The notes: a model not told the origin generated them from the sequence alone. A stretch of 64,000 bases of DNA from Acetobacter aceti NBRC 14818 (GCF_000193495.2 NZ_AP023410.1:1178001-1242000), one strand, 5' to 3'. Positions 24,210 to 34,262 are shown, numbered from the stretch's first letter. Numbers and translations: made by a program.

Positions 24210-24375
24210 TGGCCTTTCTCCTGTCTCATTATCCGCTCCCCCGCTGATAGCACGTCTGCCCGTGATCTATTGCGGTTGTAAGATGGTGGAGGGTAATTGT
24301 AGACTGATAGAAATGACCCTGATGATGAGCTGCCCGGTCGCGCGCCCGCAACCCAGCCCTGAGAGATCTGTATCT

Positions 24376-24792
24376 ATGCGTGTTCTTACCAGACTCACCG
24401 GCTTTTTCCCAACGGCAGGCCTTCTTCTGCTGCTGACGGCCACCAGCGTGTCCCTGTCCGGACAGGCGATGGCGCAGCAGAGCGACGCCTTGTCCGGTGC
24501 CGAAATGATGTCCGGTGACCCGACACGGGAAGACTCCGGTGCAGGCGTACCGACAGGTCGTCATGAAAATCTGCACGTCAAAGGACGCAGGAAGCTGCCG
24601 CCCGGATATCAGGATGCGCCTTCAATGGATATACTGCATGGTCCTGATCCCGAGCACGCCCAGCATGTGACACGCGATGCGGTCACAGGGGCCGACCTGT
24701 CGAGATTCGGTTCCGCCTATCAGGATTCGGGTCCGACCGGCTCGGGCAGCCTCGGCGATTCCACGGGTAACGGCTGGGTCGCGCCCCGCTGA
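24376..24792 (+). CDS. Small exported hypothetical protein
   Basis: 138 residues from the ATG at 24376; the frame is open further upstream to 24103, but that part overlaps the divergent alkB start. A signal peptide is clear: basic MRVLTR, a hydrophobic run TAGLLLLLTATSVSL, and a likely cut after GQAMA before QQSD. The mature part is Gly/Ser/Asp/Pro-rich with no cysteines and no family I recognise. Probably periplasmic or secreted. Confidence 0.65.
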   Translation: MRVLTRLTGFFPTAGLLLLLTATSVSLSGQAMAQQSDALSGAEMMSGDPTREDSGAGVPTGRHENLHVKGRRKLPPGYQDAPSMDILHGPDPEHAQHVTRDAVTGADLSRFGSAYQDSGPTGSGSLGDSTGNGWVAPR

Positions 24793-25021
24793 CGGACTAT
24801 GTCCAAAACAGTTCTGTTCCTCTGAAGACAAGATGACGGACGGATCAAACCGGTCGCCCGGCTGCGTCATATGCAGGTGACACAGCCTCCGCATCCGCTT
24901 TCTCAAACTGCTTTTTTCGAAAAAATATAACCGCCATTGCAAGCAAATGCCTGATGGCGACGTTATGCCGTATCTCAGATCATGATAATGATGACCGCAG
25001 CTTCAGGTGACCCAGACGCTC

Positions 25022-26131
25022 ATGGCTTCCGAACAGACCCTCGACGACCAACAGCAAGCGCCCCCACCGGACGAAACGCCGCTCGACAGTATTGCCCGCA
25101 TCCTGCGTCTTACCCTGACCATTGCCGCAGTCATGCTGTCGATCTGGCTGATCGGCGACGTGATCATGGTGGTCTTTGCATCCACCTTGTTTGCCGTGAT
25201 CCTGCACGGGCTCGCCCGTATGCTGAAACGCTGGACAAAACTGCCTTATGGCGCGGCGCTCGCTATCGTCTGCGTGCTGATGGTCACGCTGACCGTCGGG
25301 ATCGGCTGGTCAAGCGGCTCGGACATTGTCGCGCAGGCCGCCAAACTGCGCGACGCCCTGACCACACAGGTCTACGCCCTTCGTGACCGGCTTGCGGCAT
25401 GGCCACAGGGACAGGTCCTGCTGGACTATCTTCCGGCGTCTCTGGGTGGACACGGCGGCGGCGGCGGTACCTCCGGCAGCGGTGGTCTGATGTCGCTGGG
25501 CTCGCGGATTGCAGGCTCCATGACCGGATTTCTCGGTTCCGCGTTCGGCGTAATGGGCACGCTCGCCGTCGTGGTTATCGCCGGACTGTATTTCGCGGCG
25601 TCTCCCGCTCTCTATGCCAACGGCATCCTCCGACTTGTACCGCGCCACTGGCGTGCACGGGGACAGGAAGTCATGCTTGTCGCGGCAGACACGCTGTGGG
25701 CATGGGTTGCGGGACAGGCGCTGGATATGGCCGTCGTCGGCATCCTGTCCGGCATGGGACTGTGGATCATTGGCGTGCCTCTGGCCGTCAGTCTCGGCTT
25801 TCTGGCCGCGCTCTGCAATTTCATTCCCTATATCGGTGCGATTCTCGGCGCTGTCCCCGCCCTGCTGCTGGCGCTGTCTCTTGGCCTGCGCGAGACTGCC
25901 ATGGTGGCCGCGCTCTACGCGGTCATCCAGTTTTTTGAAGGGAACGTGATGGCTCCGCTGATTCAGCGCCGGGCGGTACAGATGCCACCCGGTCTGACAG
26001 TGCTGTCCCAGACATTCTTCGGCGGCATTTTCGGCGCACCGGGACTGATCCTCGCCTCCCCGCTAACCGCCATGCTGCTGGCAGTCGGTGACAAACTCGC
26101 ACCACCGCTCGAAGATGATGAACGTGTCTGA
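25022..26131 (+). CDS. AI-2E family transporter (PerM/YdiK-like membrane protein)
   Basis: Polytopic inner-membrane protein of the AI-2E/UPF0118 family, with about eight hydrophobic segments. The family signature region LAALCNFIPYIGAILGAVPALLLAL and the C-terminal QTFFGGIFGAPGLILASPLTAMLL are well preserved. A Gly/Ser-rich insert (GGHGGGGGTSGSGG) lies in the middle periplasmic loop. The ATG at 25022 is preferred; an in-frame GTG lies at 25007. Members export varied substrates, so this one's is unknown. It overlaps the next gene by about 17 bases. Confidence 0.88.
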   Translation: MASEQTLDDQQQAPPPDETPLDSIARILRLTLTIAAVMLSIWLIGDVIMVVFASTLFAVILHGLARMLKRWTKLPYGAALAIVCVLMVTLTVGIGWSSGSDIVAQAAKLRDALTTQVYALRDRLAAWPQGQVLLDYLPASLGGHGGGGGTSGSGGLMSLGSRIAGSMTGFLGSAFGVMGTLAVVVIAGLYFAASPALYANGILRLVPRHWRARGQEVMLVAADTLWAWVAGQALDMAVVGILSGMGLWIIGVPLAVSLGFLAALCNFIPYIGAILGAVPALLLALSLGLRETAMVAALYAVIQFFEGNVMAPLIQRRAVQMPPGLTVLSQTFFGGIFGAPGLILASPLTAMLLAVGDKLAPPLEDDERV

Positions 26132-26588
26132 ACGTCCTCCTTTATCCCGCCTTGCCGGACTGCTCTGCCTGACAAGTCTCGTCGCCGTCACCGGATGCGC
26201 CCGGTACGAACAGACCAAACGCCAGTTCTGTACGCAGGAAAAGCCAGACACCACTCTGCTGCGTCAGCCGACGCTGGCTGACTTCATCCAGAGTTGTGGT
26301 CTCCAGTATTATCCCGACGCGACGGGTCAGATAACGCTGCATTACAACCCGCCGCGTCACGACGACACGCTGCCGGTTTCCGCCCCGAAAGCCTTTGCCG
26401 TCAGTGATGCCGGTGGCTCGCGGGGACGGCTTTGGTATCTCTGTATGCCTGTTCCCTATCTGGCGTCTCCGGGCAGCCGGGTGGAAAGCACTCTGGCCGT
26501 CTGTCGTTATGCCGGATCGGGCGAGGATCGCATGTCGCTGACCTATGATCCGACGGATGCCGCTACATACAGTCCGCGAAACTGGTGA
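26115..26588 (+). CDS. Hypothetical lipoprotein
   Basis: About 157 residues with two adjacent ATG codons (26115, 26118) inside the end of the AI-2E gene. The N-terminus has a short basic region, a hydrophobic stretch LAGLLCLTSLVAV and a lipobox VTGC. Further cysteines (FCTQ, SCGLQ, YLCMP, VCRY) could form disulfides in the periplasm. No family recognised. Its overlap with the transporter suggests co-translation. Confidence 0.7.
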   Translation: MMNVSERPPLSRLAGLLCLTSLVAVTGCARYEQTKRQFCTQEKPDTTLLRQPTLADFIQSCGLQYYPDATGQITLHYNPPRHDDTLPVSAPKAFAVSDAGGSRGRLWYLCMPVPYLASPGSRVESTLAVCRYAGSGEDRMSLTYDPTDAATYSPRNW

Positions 26589-26670
26589 AAGCAGTCCGTT
26601 TCGACGCACGGGGATATTCCCCCAACAGTCAGGGCTGGAAAAACGCAATCAGCCTCGCTAAACCGGCGCT

Positions 26671-27219
26671 ATGAACGACGTCGATTTCTCCCTCGCCGGG
26701 GCCACTGCTGCGCCCACACAGATTCTGATCGCCCCTCAGGCCGTACTGCGCCAGAAGGCCCGGATCGTGCGTCCCGAGGATATGGATACGCTGAAAGCGA
26801 CGCTGCCGGGCATGTTTTCAGCCATGTATGCCGCGCCCGGCATCGGTCTGGCAGCCCCTCAGGTGGGCATCAGCCAGCGTTATGTGATTGTCGACCTTGG
26901 CGATGCTGAAGACCGCCAGCCGATCGTTCTCATCAATCCCGAAATCCTCACAGAAAGCGAAGTCATGACGCCGCGTGAGGAAGGATGCCTTTCGCTGCCC
27001 AACCAGTATGCGGAAGTGGTCCGTCCGGAAGCGGTCCGGGTGCGCTGGACGAACGTGGAAGGCGAACGCTGCGAGCGCGAGGTGGACGGACTGCTGGCGA
27101 CCTGCATCCAGCACGAGATCGACCATCTCGACGGCGTTTTATTCGTGGATCATCTCTCCACGCTGCGTCGCAACATGATCATGCGACGTCTGGCGAAAGA
27201 GCAGAAACTCAAGCACTGA
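26671..27219 (+). CDS. def: Peptide deformylase
   Basis: Removes the formyl group from nascent N-terminal fMet. All three motifs are intact: GIGLAAPQVG, EEGCLSLP (metal Cys106) and QHEIDHLDG (metal His148 and His152, catalytic Glu149). At 182 residues it is normal. The order def-fmt-truA keeps deformylase beside the formyltransferase, a common bacterial arrangement. Confidence 0.96.
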   Translation: MNDVDFSLAGATAAPTQILIAPQAVLRQKARIVRPEDMDTLKATLPGMFSAMYAAPGIGLAAPQVGISQRYVIVDLGDAEDRQPIVLINPEILTESEVMTPREEGCLSLPNQYAEVVRPEAVRVRWTNVEGERCEREVDGLLATCIQHEIDHLDGVLFVDHLSTLRRNMIMRRLAKEQKLKH

Positions 27220-27294
27220 GACTGCACCGGCGAAGTTTTCACATTGCCGGGCGGGCCTGCTCCTGTTCCGGCCTGACTTGCGGAGAACAGACCG

Positions 27295-28209
27295 ATGCGT
27301 CTGGCCTTTATGGGCACGCCCGATTTCGCCGTTCCGGCGCTCTATGCTCTCCGCGATGCCGGGCATGAGATTGCGGCCGTCTATACCCAGCCACCAAGGC
27401 CGGCCGGACGTGGCAAGGCATTGCGTCTCTCCCCTGTGCATCATGCAGCGGAGACGCTCGGCATTCTCGTGCGCTGCCCGGAAAAGTTGCGGAACAATCA
27501 GGAAGAACTGGACTGGTTCGCCGCGCAGAAATTCGATGTCGCCATTGTCGCGGCCTATGGCCTGATCCTGCCGAAAGCGATGCTCGACGCCCCCGAACGG
27601 GGCTGCCTGAACATCCACGCCAGTCTGCTCCCCCGCTGGCGGGGCGCGTCTCCCATCCAGAGCGCCATTCTGGCCGGTGACACGGAAAGCGGCGTGACGA
27701 TCATGCAGATGGATGTCGGTCTGGATACCGGCGACATGCTGTCCTCAGTGGGTGTGCCCATCACAGCAGTGACGACGGCAACCAGCCTGCATGACGAACT
27801 GGCAGCGCTGGGCGCGAAGATGGTGGTGGATGTGTTGCGTGAGTGTCCGCAGGCAATCCCACAGCCTGAAGAGGGCGTGACCTACGCCGCTCGTCTGACG
27901 AAGGAGGATGGGCGCATCGACTGGACGCAGCCTGCGGAGACCATCGACCGACAGGTCCGCGCCCTGACACCTTGGCCAGGCGCTTTCACCACGCTGGATG
28001 ACGTGACTCTGAAAATCGGCGCAGTTGAGATCGAGGCAAAACGCTCAAGCACGCCGGGCACGGTTCTGGATGACCGCCTGACTGTGGCGTGCGGCGAGGA
28101 CACAGCCCTCCGCATCTGCCGGATTCAGCGCCCCGGACGCGGCATGATGGACGCAGAGGCGTTTCTGCGTGGACAGCCCATGACGGTCGGCACGCGCCTC
28201 GGGTCATGA
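27295..28209 (+). CDS. fmt: Methionyl-tRNA formyltransferase
   Basis: Formylates initiator Met-tRNA using 10-formyltetrahydrofolate. The N-terminal Rossmann domain opens MRLAFMGTPDFAVPAL. The active-site region contains LNIHASLLPRWRGASPIQ and the folate signature MQMDVGLDTGDM. The C-terminal OB-like domain runs from about residue 205. GCGGAG precedes the ATG. At 304 residues it is full length. The stop overlaps the truA start (ATGA). Confidence 0.96.
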   Translation: MRLAFMGTPDFAVPALYALRDAGHEIAAVYTQPPRPAGRGKALRLSPVHHAAETLGILVRCPEKLRNNQEELDWFAAQKFDVAIVAAYGLILPKAMLDAPERGCLNIHASLLPRWRGASPIQSAILAGDTESGVTIMQMDVGLDTGDMLSSVGVPITAVTTATSLHDELAALGAKMVVDVLRECPQAIPQPEEGVTYAARLTKEDGRIDWTQPAETIDRQVRALTPWPGAFTTLDDVTLKIGAVEIEAKRSSTPGTVLDDRLTVACGEDTALRICRIQRPGRGMMDAEAFLRGQPMTVGTRLGS

Positions 28210-29024
28210 CTGACGACTCCACGCCGGCGTTTTTCAGCCAGAGCCATGCGCCCGAAGACCGGCAGCGCTGGGCCGTCAAAATAGAGTATGACGGCACCGG
28301 TCTGGTCGGCTGGCAGCGGCAGAAAACCGGCCTGTCCGTGCAGCAACTATTGGAAGAAGCGGCCTCACGCATGGCTGGGGGACGGACCGTTCCCAGCATC
28401 ACTGCCGGTCGCACTGATGCGCGCGTCCATGCCACCGGGCAGGTCGCGCATCTTGATTTCCCCATCTCTCTACCGCTGAACCCTCGCGCAGTGCGGGACG
28501 GTCTTTCCTACCATCTCAAACCACATCCCGTGGTAGTCCTGCAGGCAGCTTCCGTCGATCCGACATGGAGCGCCCGCTTTTCAGCAACCCGTCGTCGCTA
28601 TCGCTACAGGCTTCTGAATCGCCCATCCCGCCCCGGCATCGAAGCCGGTAGAGTGTGGCATGTGCGCCATCCGCTCGATGTCCCGGCCATGCACGCCGCT
28701 GCGCAGAGTCTGCTGGGAACGCACGATTTCTCGACATTCAGGGCGGTCGCCTGTCAGGCGAGGAGCCCCGTCCGCACACTCGATCGACTGGATGTCACCC
28801 GTGGTGGCGAGATGATCCTGTTCGATGTCGAAGCCCGTTCCTTCCTGCATCATCAGGTGAGGAATCTGGTCGGTACGCTGCAACTCGTCGGTTGTGGCCG
28901 CTGGGATGCTGAAAGACTACGCACGGCTCTGGAGGCGCGTGACCGCTGCGCTGGTGGCCCAACAGCCCCTTCCGAAGGCCTGTATCTGGTGGGCGTGGAT
29001 TACGATCCTGATCCGTTTGGATGA
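28206..29024 (+). CDS. truA: tRNA pseudouridine(38-40) synthase TruA
   Basis: Isomerises U38-U40 in the anticodon arm. The catalytic Asp is in AGRTDARVHATGQ; the family opening IEYDGTGLVGWQRQ and the C-terminal FLHHQVRNLVGTL are clear. The ATG overlaps the fmt stop. At 272 residues it is normal. It is the last gene of the def-fmt-truA group, after which an insertion-sequence remnant begins about 200 bases on. Confidence 0.96.
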   Translation: MTDDSTPAFFSQSHAPEDRQRWAVKIEYDGTGLVGWQRQKTGLSVQQLLEEAASRMAGGRTVPSITAGRTDARVHATGQVAHLDFPISLPLNPRAVRDGLSYHLKPHPVVVLQAASVDPTWSARFSATRRRYRYRLLNRPSRPGIEAGRVWHVRHPLDVPAMHAAAQSLLGTHDFSTFRAVACQARSPVRTLDRLDVTRGGEMILFDVEARSFLHHQVRNLVGTLQLVGCGRWDAERLRTALEARDRCAGGPTAPSEGLYLVGVDYDPDPFG

Positions 29025-29226
29025 TATTGAGAGTCTCTGAATCAGGTCTACCTATGGTAAAATGTCACAGTTTGCTCTCTTCTATCCATTCATGAGGCAT
29101 TGTGGGAATAGATGAGACCATATTGCAACCATATCCACTTTCCATTTTATTTAAAGAGCCTTTCAAAATCGTGGATTGGCACTTTGAACCGACAAGTGTG
29201 CAAGTGACGCGCGTGAAAGCTCGATT

Positions 29227-29876
29227 GGGCTCAGGTCCATTCTTTAAGATGGAAGATAAAGCTTGCTGCGATATAGATTGCGGCCATGAAAGTGTGAGCA
29301 CATCGGTCGTATCTGATGACGACGCGCCGCCAGTCTTTCAGCTTTGCAACCATGTTTTCGATGAGATGGCGCTTTTTATACAGATGGCAGTCGTAAGGTG
29401 GCCCTGATTTCCGGTTCTTCTTCGGAGAAAAACAGGCAATAATATTCCGTTCTGCGGGAGACAGCCCGATTTTATTGCTGTCGTATCCCCGGTCCCCGAT
29501 GACTTCTTCTGTCCCATCGGGAAGATCGCTCAGAAGAATGTCTGCCCCTTTGAAGTCACTCAACTGGCCCGCTGTCAGATGCAGCCGAACCGGTCGTCCC
29601 TGACCATCACACATGGCATGGAGTCTTAAGTTCAGTCCGTCCTTTGTCTGTCCGATATGGCGAGGAAAAGCCCGTTGCGAATTACATACACGATCCCGCT
29701 CAAGGATATGTCGATCGTCCATACATGGCCCCCCATGCGCCAGCGGGAAAACGACCTGATCCTCTCAATCTGGCGTTCAGACAGCCAAGACACATCACCC
29801 ACAGCTTCACCTCCATTATGAAGACTGTGAATCACAACAGAATGATCAACTTAATGAATTAATAGGCCTTGAGTCC
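29227..29876 (-). mobile_element. Decayed IS5-family insertion sequence
   Basis: Imperfect terminal inverted repeats can be aligned: GGGCTCAGGTCCATT at 29227 and, on the other strand from 29876, GGACTCAAGGCCTATT (about 12 of 15 positions agree). The element is about 650 bp, shorter than the ~850 bp expected, because the transposase gene has lost a central part. No clear target duplication was found. Confidence 0.6.
29231..29835 (-). pseudogene. IS5-family transposase, internally deleted and frameshifted
   Basis: The N-terminal part (WLSERQIERIRSF, then SGIVYVIRNG) is joined directly to the C-terminal half (FPRHIGQTKDGLN...). About 80 codons, including the first catalytic Asp region, are missing. 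Frameshifts also lie between RSF and SGIVY, where the intact reading PLAHGG...MDDRHIL is in another frame. The rest keeps GDRGYD and the final catalytic Glu segment KKRHLIENM...KDWRR. It cannot make active transposase. Confidence 0.85.
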
Positions 29877-29967
29877 AAGTTTGGATCAGTCACTCCACTC
29901 CTTTCTACCGAAAAGAACGAATCTACTTGCCAATTCTTCCATCATATTGAAAGACACTTCAAGAAAA

Positions 29968-31122
29968 TTATACCGAAGCCAATTTTGCTTCCCTTGCTTT
30001 TTCTATCTGAATACCGAGAGATCTGCCAATCTTTTGCGATGGAGTTTCGATATATTTGTTAAATATAACAGCAACAAAAATAGCCACAAAAAACGAAACA
30101 AAAACACTGGAGGGATACGAAAGAAAATTATCAAGCAACCTTATACACACAGCGTATACTATAACATGAGTAAGATATAAACTATAAGATATTTTTCCCA
30201 ACCAAACCGCAAACCTACTATCAAGTAATTTAGTTACAACCCGAAAATCAAAACAAATACATACAAGAGCAAATGAAGAAATAGAACTCACAAATAGAAG
30301 CATAAAATTCCTTGCACTATAATTTGCTCCAGCCGTTTCCGGATAAACACACATACCAAAAAGAGAAAAAATTAAAATTAAATATTTATATTTTTTACCA
30401 ATATTATTCATATTTGATTTTATTTTTTCATAATTCAATGACATTATCGCACCAAAAGAAAACATGTATGTATACGATAAGCTTGATATTATTGAGGACA
30501 ATATATGAATACCAAAAACATGCCTATTTATAAAAATCATCGAAAAACTCAATATCACAAAAGTAAATACAGATAAATATCCAAACCTAAAAATTAAATA
30601 AAAAATAAATGGAAATATAAATGACTGCCGCATCTCAACTATAAGACTCCACATTGGATTATCCAATGTAGTCATAGATCCATCCATAATTAAATGATGG
30701 AATAATGTTTTAATGGTAGAAGGATCATTCCATGTATAATCATTAAACCAATAAGATGCACTTGGAACCTCTCCCCCAAGAAGCAGATAAAAACAAAAAG
30801 ACACTATTATAGCTACAGAAAATGGGAACCATATTCTAAATATTCTTTTTATTATATACGAAAAATAATCAAAATTATCATTTTTAACAAAAGAAATACC
30901 AAGCACAAAACCACTCATTACAAAAAACAAAACAACCATCGATGGACCGGAAGTAAGCAACCTCAATGGTGTGAGATAAGTCCAGAACATAAAACTACCC
31001 ACAGGGTACGAAAATAATGTCTTATAATCCTCTAAGGTACCCGGAAAACATAATAGAGTATGATGGAATACAACAATAAGCGCGGCTATTCCTCTCAATC
31101 CATCCAATGATTTAACGTGCAT
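29968..31122 (-). CDS. Acyltransferase family 3 (OafA/OatA-like) membrane protein
   Basis: Integral membrane O-acyltransferase of about 384 residues. It begins HVKSLDGLRGIAALIVVFHH, the family opening with the catalytic His, and has about ten hydrophobic segments. A first in-frame start lies at 31179, but the ATG at 31122 lies at the conserved N-terminus. Such enzymes acetylate LPS O-antigen, exopolysaccharide or other glycans. The gene is strikingly AT-rich compared with everything around it and lies next to a decayed IS, which points to horizontal acquisition. Confidence 0.85.
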   Translation of the reverse strand: MHVKSLDGLRGIAALIVVFHHTLLCFPGTLEDYKTLFSYPVGSFMFWTYLTPLRLLTSGPSMVVLFFVMSGFVLGISFVKNDNFDYFSYIIKRIFRIWFPFSVAIIVSFCFYLLLGGEVPSASYWFNDYTWNDPSTIKTLFHHLIMDGSMTTLDNPMWSLIVEMRQSFIFPFIFYLIFRFGYLSVFTFVILSFSMIFINRHVFGIHILSSIISSLSYTYMFSFGAIMSLNYEKIKSNMNNIGKKYKYLILIFSLFGMCVYPETAGANYSARNFMLLFVSSISSFALVCICFDFRVVTKLLDSRFAVWLGKISYSLYLTHVIVYAVCIRLLDNFLSYPSSVFVSFFVAIFVAVIFNKYIETPSQKIGRSLGIQIEKAREAKLASV

Positions 31123-31179
31123 AACATCCCCATTTCCAGCCTGAAAGTGAGTTATATGACTCACAAAAAGACGTAACAT

Positions 31180-31577
31180 AATTGGAAAATAGACTTTTAT
31201 TCAAAGAATAATCATCAAAACCATTTTCCTGCATATCCAAGCACTTCTACACAGCCTGTATTCTTCAGTTTTTTCGTCTCCGACAGCCTGATATTACATA
31301 ATTTTTACGTAAGAGAAAGAGGATGCCAACATTAGTTGAAGATCAGAAATCACCGTAAAATACAAATGTAGGGTAGTCTTCACTCCTGCAAAACGACTGC
31401 CTGTGTTCACCATCAGCCTCAGCAATCTTTTTTTCTCTCATCGTGAACCCGCATCTCCCTCTTGCGTCCCGCCGCCGGTTCAGTCAAACCAAGCCTTTAC
31501 TTCAACTTGCGCTGGTCACGGGATTATCGGGACTGGCCAATCTTGCGCTGTCAACGGCAAGGGCCTGAAGACCTCAC
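31180..31577. other. Intergenic region upstream of hpnN
   Basis: About 400 bases. The left half is AT-rich like the acyltransferase gene; the right half returns to genomic composition. An open frame from 31403 overlaps hpnN and has no recognisable product. I see no repeat, RNA gene or clear promoter. Confidence 0.4.
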
Positions 31578-34172
31578 ATGATCTCCCTTTTCATCGGCCG
31601 ACTTATCGTCCTGTGCGCCAAGCGCGCTTCTCTCGTCGTCGCATTTTTCATGCTGCTGGCCGCGACGTCCGTCTGGGTGAGCTACAATCACCTTGGCGTG
31701 ACCACCGACACGGACAAGATGCTGTCCGACAAGCTGGCCTGGAAAAAACGCTCTGACATGATGGGAAAGCTGTTCCCTCAGAAGGACAATCTTCTGGTTG
31801 CGGTCATCGAGGCCGATCTGCCTGAAGAAGGACGCGCCACGGCGCGCGCTCTGGCCGACAGACTGTCCGGAGATCACGATCACTTCAATTATATCCGCCT
31901 GCCGGATGACAACGCCTACCTCAACCGCAACGGGCTGATGTTTCTCGACCAGAAGGCTCTCTCCAAGGTTCTGGACGACACCGTTGCAGCCCAGCCTTTC
32001 CTTGGCGCTCTGGCAGCCGACCCGTCGGCGCGCGGTCTGTTTGACTCGCTCGGGCTGATCGCAGAAGGCGTCAAACGCGGTCAGGCCAATATGGCTGGCT
32101 TTCAGGCTCCCCTGAACGGCTTCGCCAACAGTCTCGAAGCGGCGGCGAACGGGCATCCTGAATTCCTGTCATGGCAGCAGCTTCTGGCCGGAAACCTGAC
32201 AGATCTGGCAGGCCGCTACCAGTTCGTGATGACCCAACCAAAGCTGGATTACGGTTCATTCCAGCCGGGCGGCGCAGCGTCCGACGCCATTCGCGCCGCA
32301 GCGAAAGGTCTTGAATTCGTAAAAACAGGTCATGCCCATGTTTATCTGACAGGCGATGTGCAGATCAGTGACGAGGAATTCGCCACCGTTGCCGATGGCA
32401 TGGTCGCGGGCCTGCTGGGTTCACTGGCGCTCGTCATCCTGTGGCTGACACTGGCCGTGCATACATGGCGCGTCATTGTGCCAATCGTGATCACCCTGAT
32501 CACCGGCCTTCTATTGACGACTGGGTTCGCGGCTGTGGCTGTCGGCACACTGAACCTGATCTCCGTGGCGTTCGCCATTCTGTTTGTCGGTATCGCCGTG
32601 GATTTCGCGATCCAGTTCTCGGTGCGTCTGCGTGGTCAGCAGCCGACGCAATCCGGCGAAGCGGGACTGGAAGAAGCGCTGTTCAAGACCGGTGAAGAAA
32701 CCGGTCACCAGATTCTGGTGGCAGCTCTGGCGACAGCCGCCGGCTTCCTAGCCTTCACCCCCACAGCGTTTCTGGGCGTGGCGGAACTAGGCCTGATCGC
32801 CGGTATTGGCATGCTGGTGGCGTTTGTCTGCACCATCCTGCTGCTGCCCGCCCTGTTGCGGCTTTTCCGTCCATCGGTTGATCATGCACGGACAGGTTAT
32901 CTGTTCATGAAGCCTGTGGATCGGACGATCCGCCACTGGCGCAAGCCGCTGCTCGCTGTCTTCGCTGTTGTCGCCGTTGCGGGCATTGTCCTGATCCCCG
33001 GCCTGAAATTCGACGGTGATCCGCTGCACACCAAGGATCCCAAGTCCGAAGGTATGCGGACCCTGCATCTGCTGATGAGCAATCCGGTCTCGTCGCCCTA
33101 CAGCGCCGAATATCTTGCGCCCAATCTTGATGCCGCCAAAGCCATGTCGGACAAGGCCGGAAAGCTGCCCGGCGTGCATGACGCCATGTGGCTCGGCTCC
33201 TATGTTCCGGAAGATCAGGAGGCTAAGCTGGCGTTGATTGAGGATGCCGCACAGATCCTGATTCCCGGCCTGACCGTGCAGAACCCGCAGGCAGCCCCTG
33301 ACGCCGCCGCCGTCAAGGCGTCCGCAGCGTCCGCAGCCGCTGCGCTCTCGGGCATTCTGAAGGACCTCGCTCCCACCGACCCGCTGCGTCGCATTCAGGC
33401 CGCACTGGCCAAACTCGCAACGGCGCCTGACGCACTGGCCATGCAGACCAACGACGCGCTGGTTCGTTTTCTGCCGATGCAGCTGGACTCGCTGAGAGAT
33501 GTGCTGTCCGCGCAACCGGTGACCCTCAAGGATGTGCCGGACGTCATCAAACGGGATTATCTGCTTCCGGATGGGCGGGCTCTGGTGGAGATTCATCCCA
33601 GCGGCCTGATGTCGAAGCCCGGTGCTCTCCATACCTTCGTCAAGACAGTCCGCCCGCTTTCGCCTGACATGGCCGGATCTGCCGTGGATATTGTCGAAAG
33701 TGCAAAGACCATTGTCGGGGCATTCAAGACGGCGGCGATTTCCGCGATCATCATGATCGCGATCATCCTGCTGTTCGCGCTGCGCAAGGTTCTGGATATG
33801 GGGCTTGTTCTGGCTCCCCTGCTGCTCTCGGCCCTGATGACCGTCATTCTGATCCGAGTGGTCCCGGAGACCCTGAACTTCGCCAACATCATCGCGCTTC
33901 CACTACTGCTGGGCGTGGGCGTGTCGTTCAACATCTACTTCGTGATGAACTGGCGAGCGGGTGTGCAGTATCCCCTCGCTTCGCCAACCGCACGCGCCGT
34001 GCTGTTCTCGGCCCTGACGACCGGCACAGCCTTCGGCTCACTAGCGCTTTCGCATCATCCCGGCACCGCCAGCATGGGACGTCTGCTGCTGCTCTCTCTG
34101 GGCTGCACCCTTCTGGCGACGCTGGTGTTCATTCCGGCCCTGCTGCCGAAGCGGTCAATCGATCAGGAATAG
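31578..34172 (+). CDS. hpnN: Hopanoid transporter HpnN (RND/MMPL superfamily)
   Basis: Inner-membrane RND-type protein of 864 residues that moves hopanoids to the outer membrane. It has two repeats, each with one N-terminal membrane segment, a large periplasmic domain (about residues 40-270 and 470-700) and a cluster of five membrane segments. The opening RASLVVAFFMLLAATSVWVSYNHLGVTTDTDKMLS and the stretch LPxFLSWQQLLAG-like region fit HpnN rather than AcrB-type pumps. Acetic acid bacteria have abundant hopanoids. No other hpn gene is nearby. A strong terminator follows. Confidence 0.9.
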   Translation: MISLFIGRLIVLCAKRASLVVAFFMLLAATSVWVSYNHLGVTTDTDKMLSDKLAWKKRSDMMGKLFPQKDNLLVAVIEADLPEEGRATARALADRLSGDHDHFNYIRLPDDNAYLNRNGLMFLDQKALSKVLDDTVAAQPFLGALAADPSARGLFDSLGLIAEGVKRGQANMAGFQAPLNGFANSLEAAANGHPEFLSWQQLLAGNLTDLAGRYQFVMTQPKLDYGSFQPGGAASDAIRAAAKGLEFVKTGHAHVYLTGDVQISDEEFATVADGMVAGLLGSLALVILWLTLAVHTWRVIVPIVITLITGLLLTTGFAAVAVGTLNLISVAFAILFVGIAVDFAIQFSVRLRGQQPTQSGEAGLEEALFKTGEETGHQILVAALATAAGFLAFTPTAFLGVAELGLIAGIGMLVAFVCTILLLPALLRLFRPSVDHARTGYLFMKPVDRTIRHWRKPLLAVFAVVAVAGIVLIPGLKFDGDPLHTKDPKSEGMRTLHLLMSNPVSSPYSAEYLAPNLDAAKAMSDKAGKLPGVHDAMWLGSYVPEDQEAKLALIEDAAQILIPGLTVQNPQAAPDAAAVKASAASAAAALSGILKDLAPTDPLRRIQAALAKLATAPDALAMQTNDALVRFLPMQLDSLRDVLSAQPVTLKDVPDVIKRDYLLPDGRALVEIHPSGLMSKPGALHTFVKTVRPLSPDMAGSAVDIVESAKTIVGAFKTAAISAIIMIAIILLFALRKVLDMGLVLAPLLLSALMTVILIRVVPETLNFANIIALPLLLGVGVSFNIYFVMNWRAGVQYPLASPTARAVLFSALTTGTAFGSLALSHHPGTASMGRLLLLSLGCTLLATLVFIPALLPKRSIDQE

Positions 34173-34198
34173 AAAGAGTTTTTCGCTAAGAATTGGAA

Positions 34199-34228
34199 AA
34201 GGCGAGGACTTCGGTCTTCGCCTTTTTT
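34199..34228 (+). terminator. Intrinsic terminator after hpnN
   Basis: An 11-base-pair stem AAGGCGAGGAC / GTCTTCGCCTT around a TTCG tetraloop, followed by six Ts. It is 27 bases after the hpnN stop. Confidence 0.9.
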
Positions 34229-34262
34229 ATTGTGCTGACAATTGGGTAAAAACGGAGAAGAC

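Noticed and set aside
29031-29896. Alternative IS boundaries (GAGTCTCTGAATCA with GAGTGACTGATCCA on the other strand)
   Set aside because: They would leave 200 bases of non-coding sequence inside one end. The repeats at 29227 and 29876 match better and fit the transposase ends.
31403-31756. 117-codon frame overlapping the hpnN start
   Set aside because: Most of it overlaps hpnN in another frame, with no domain.
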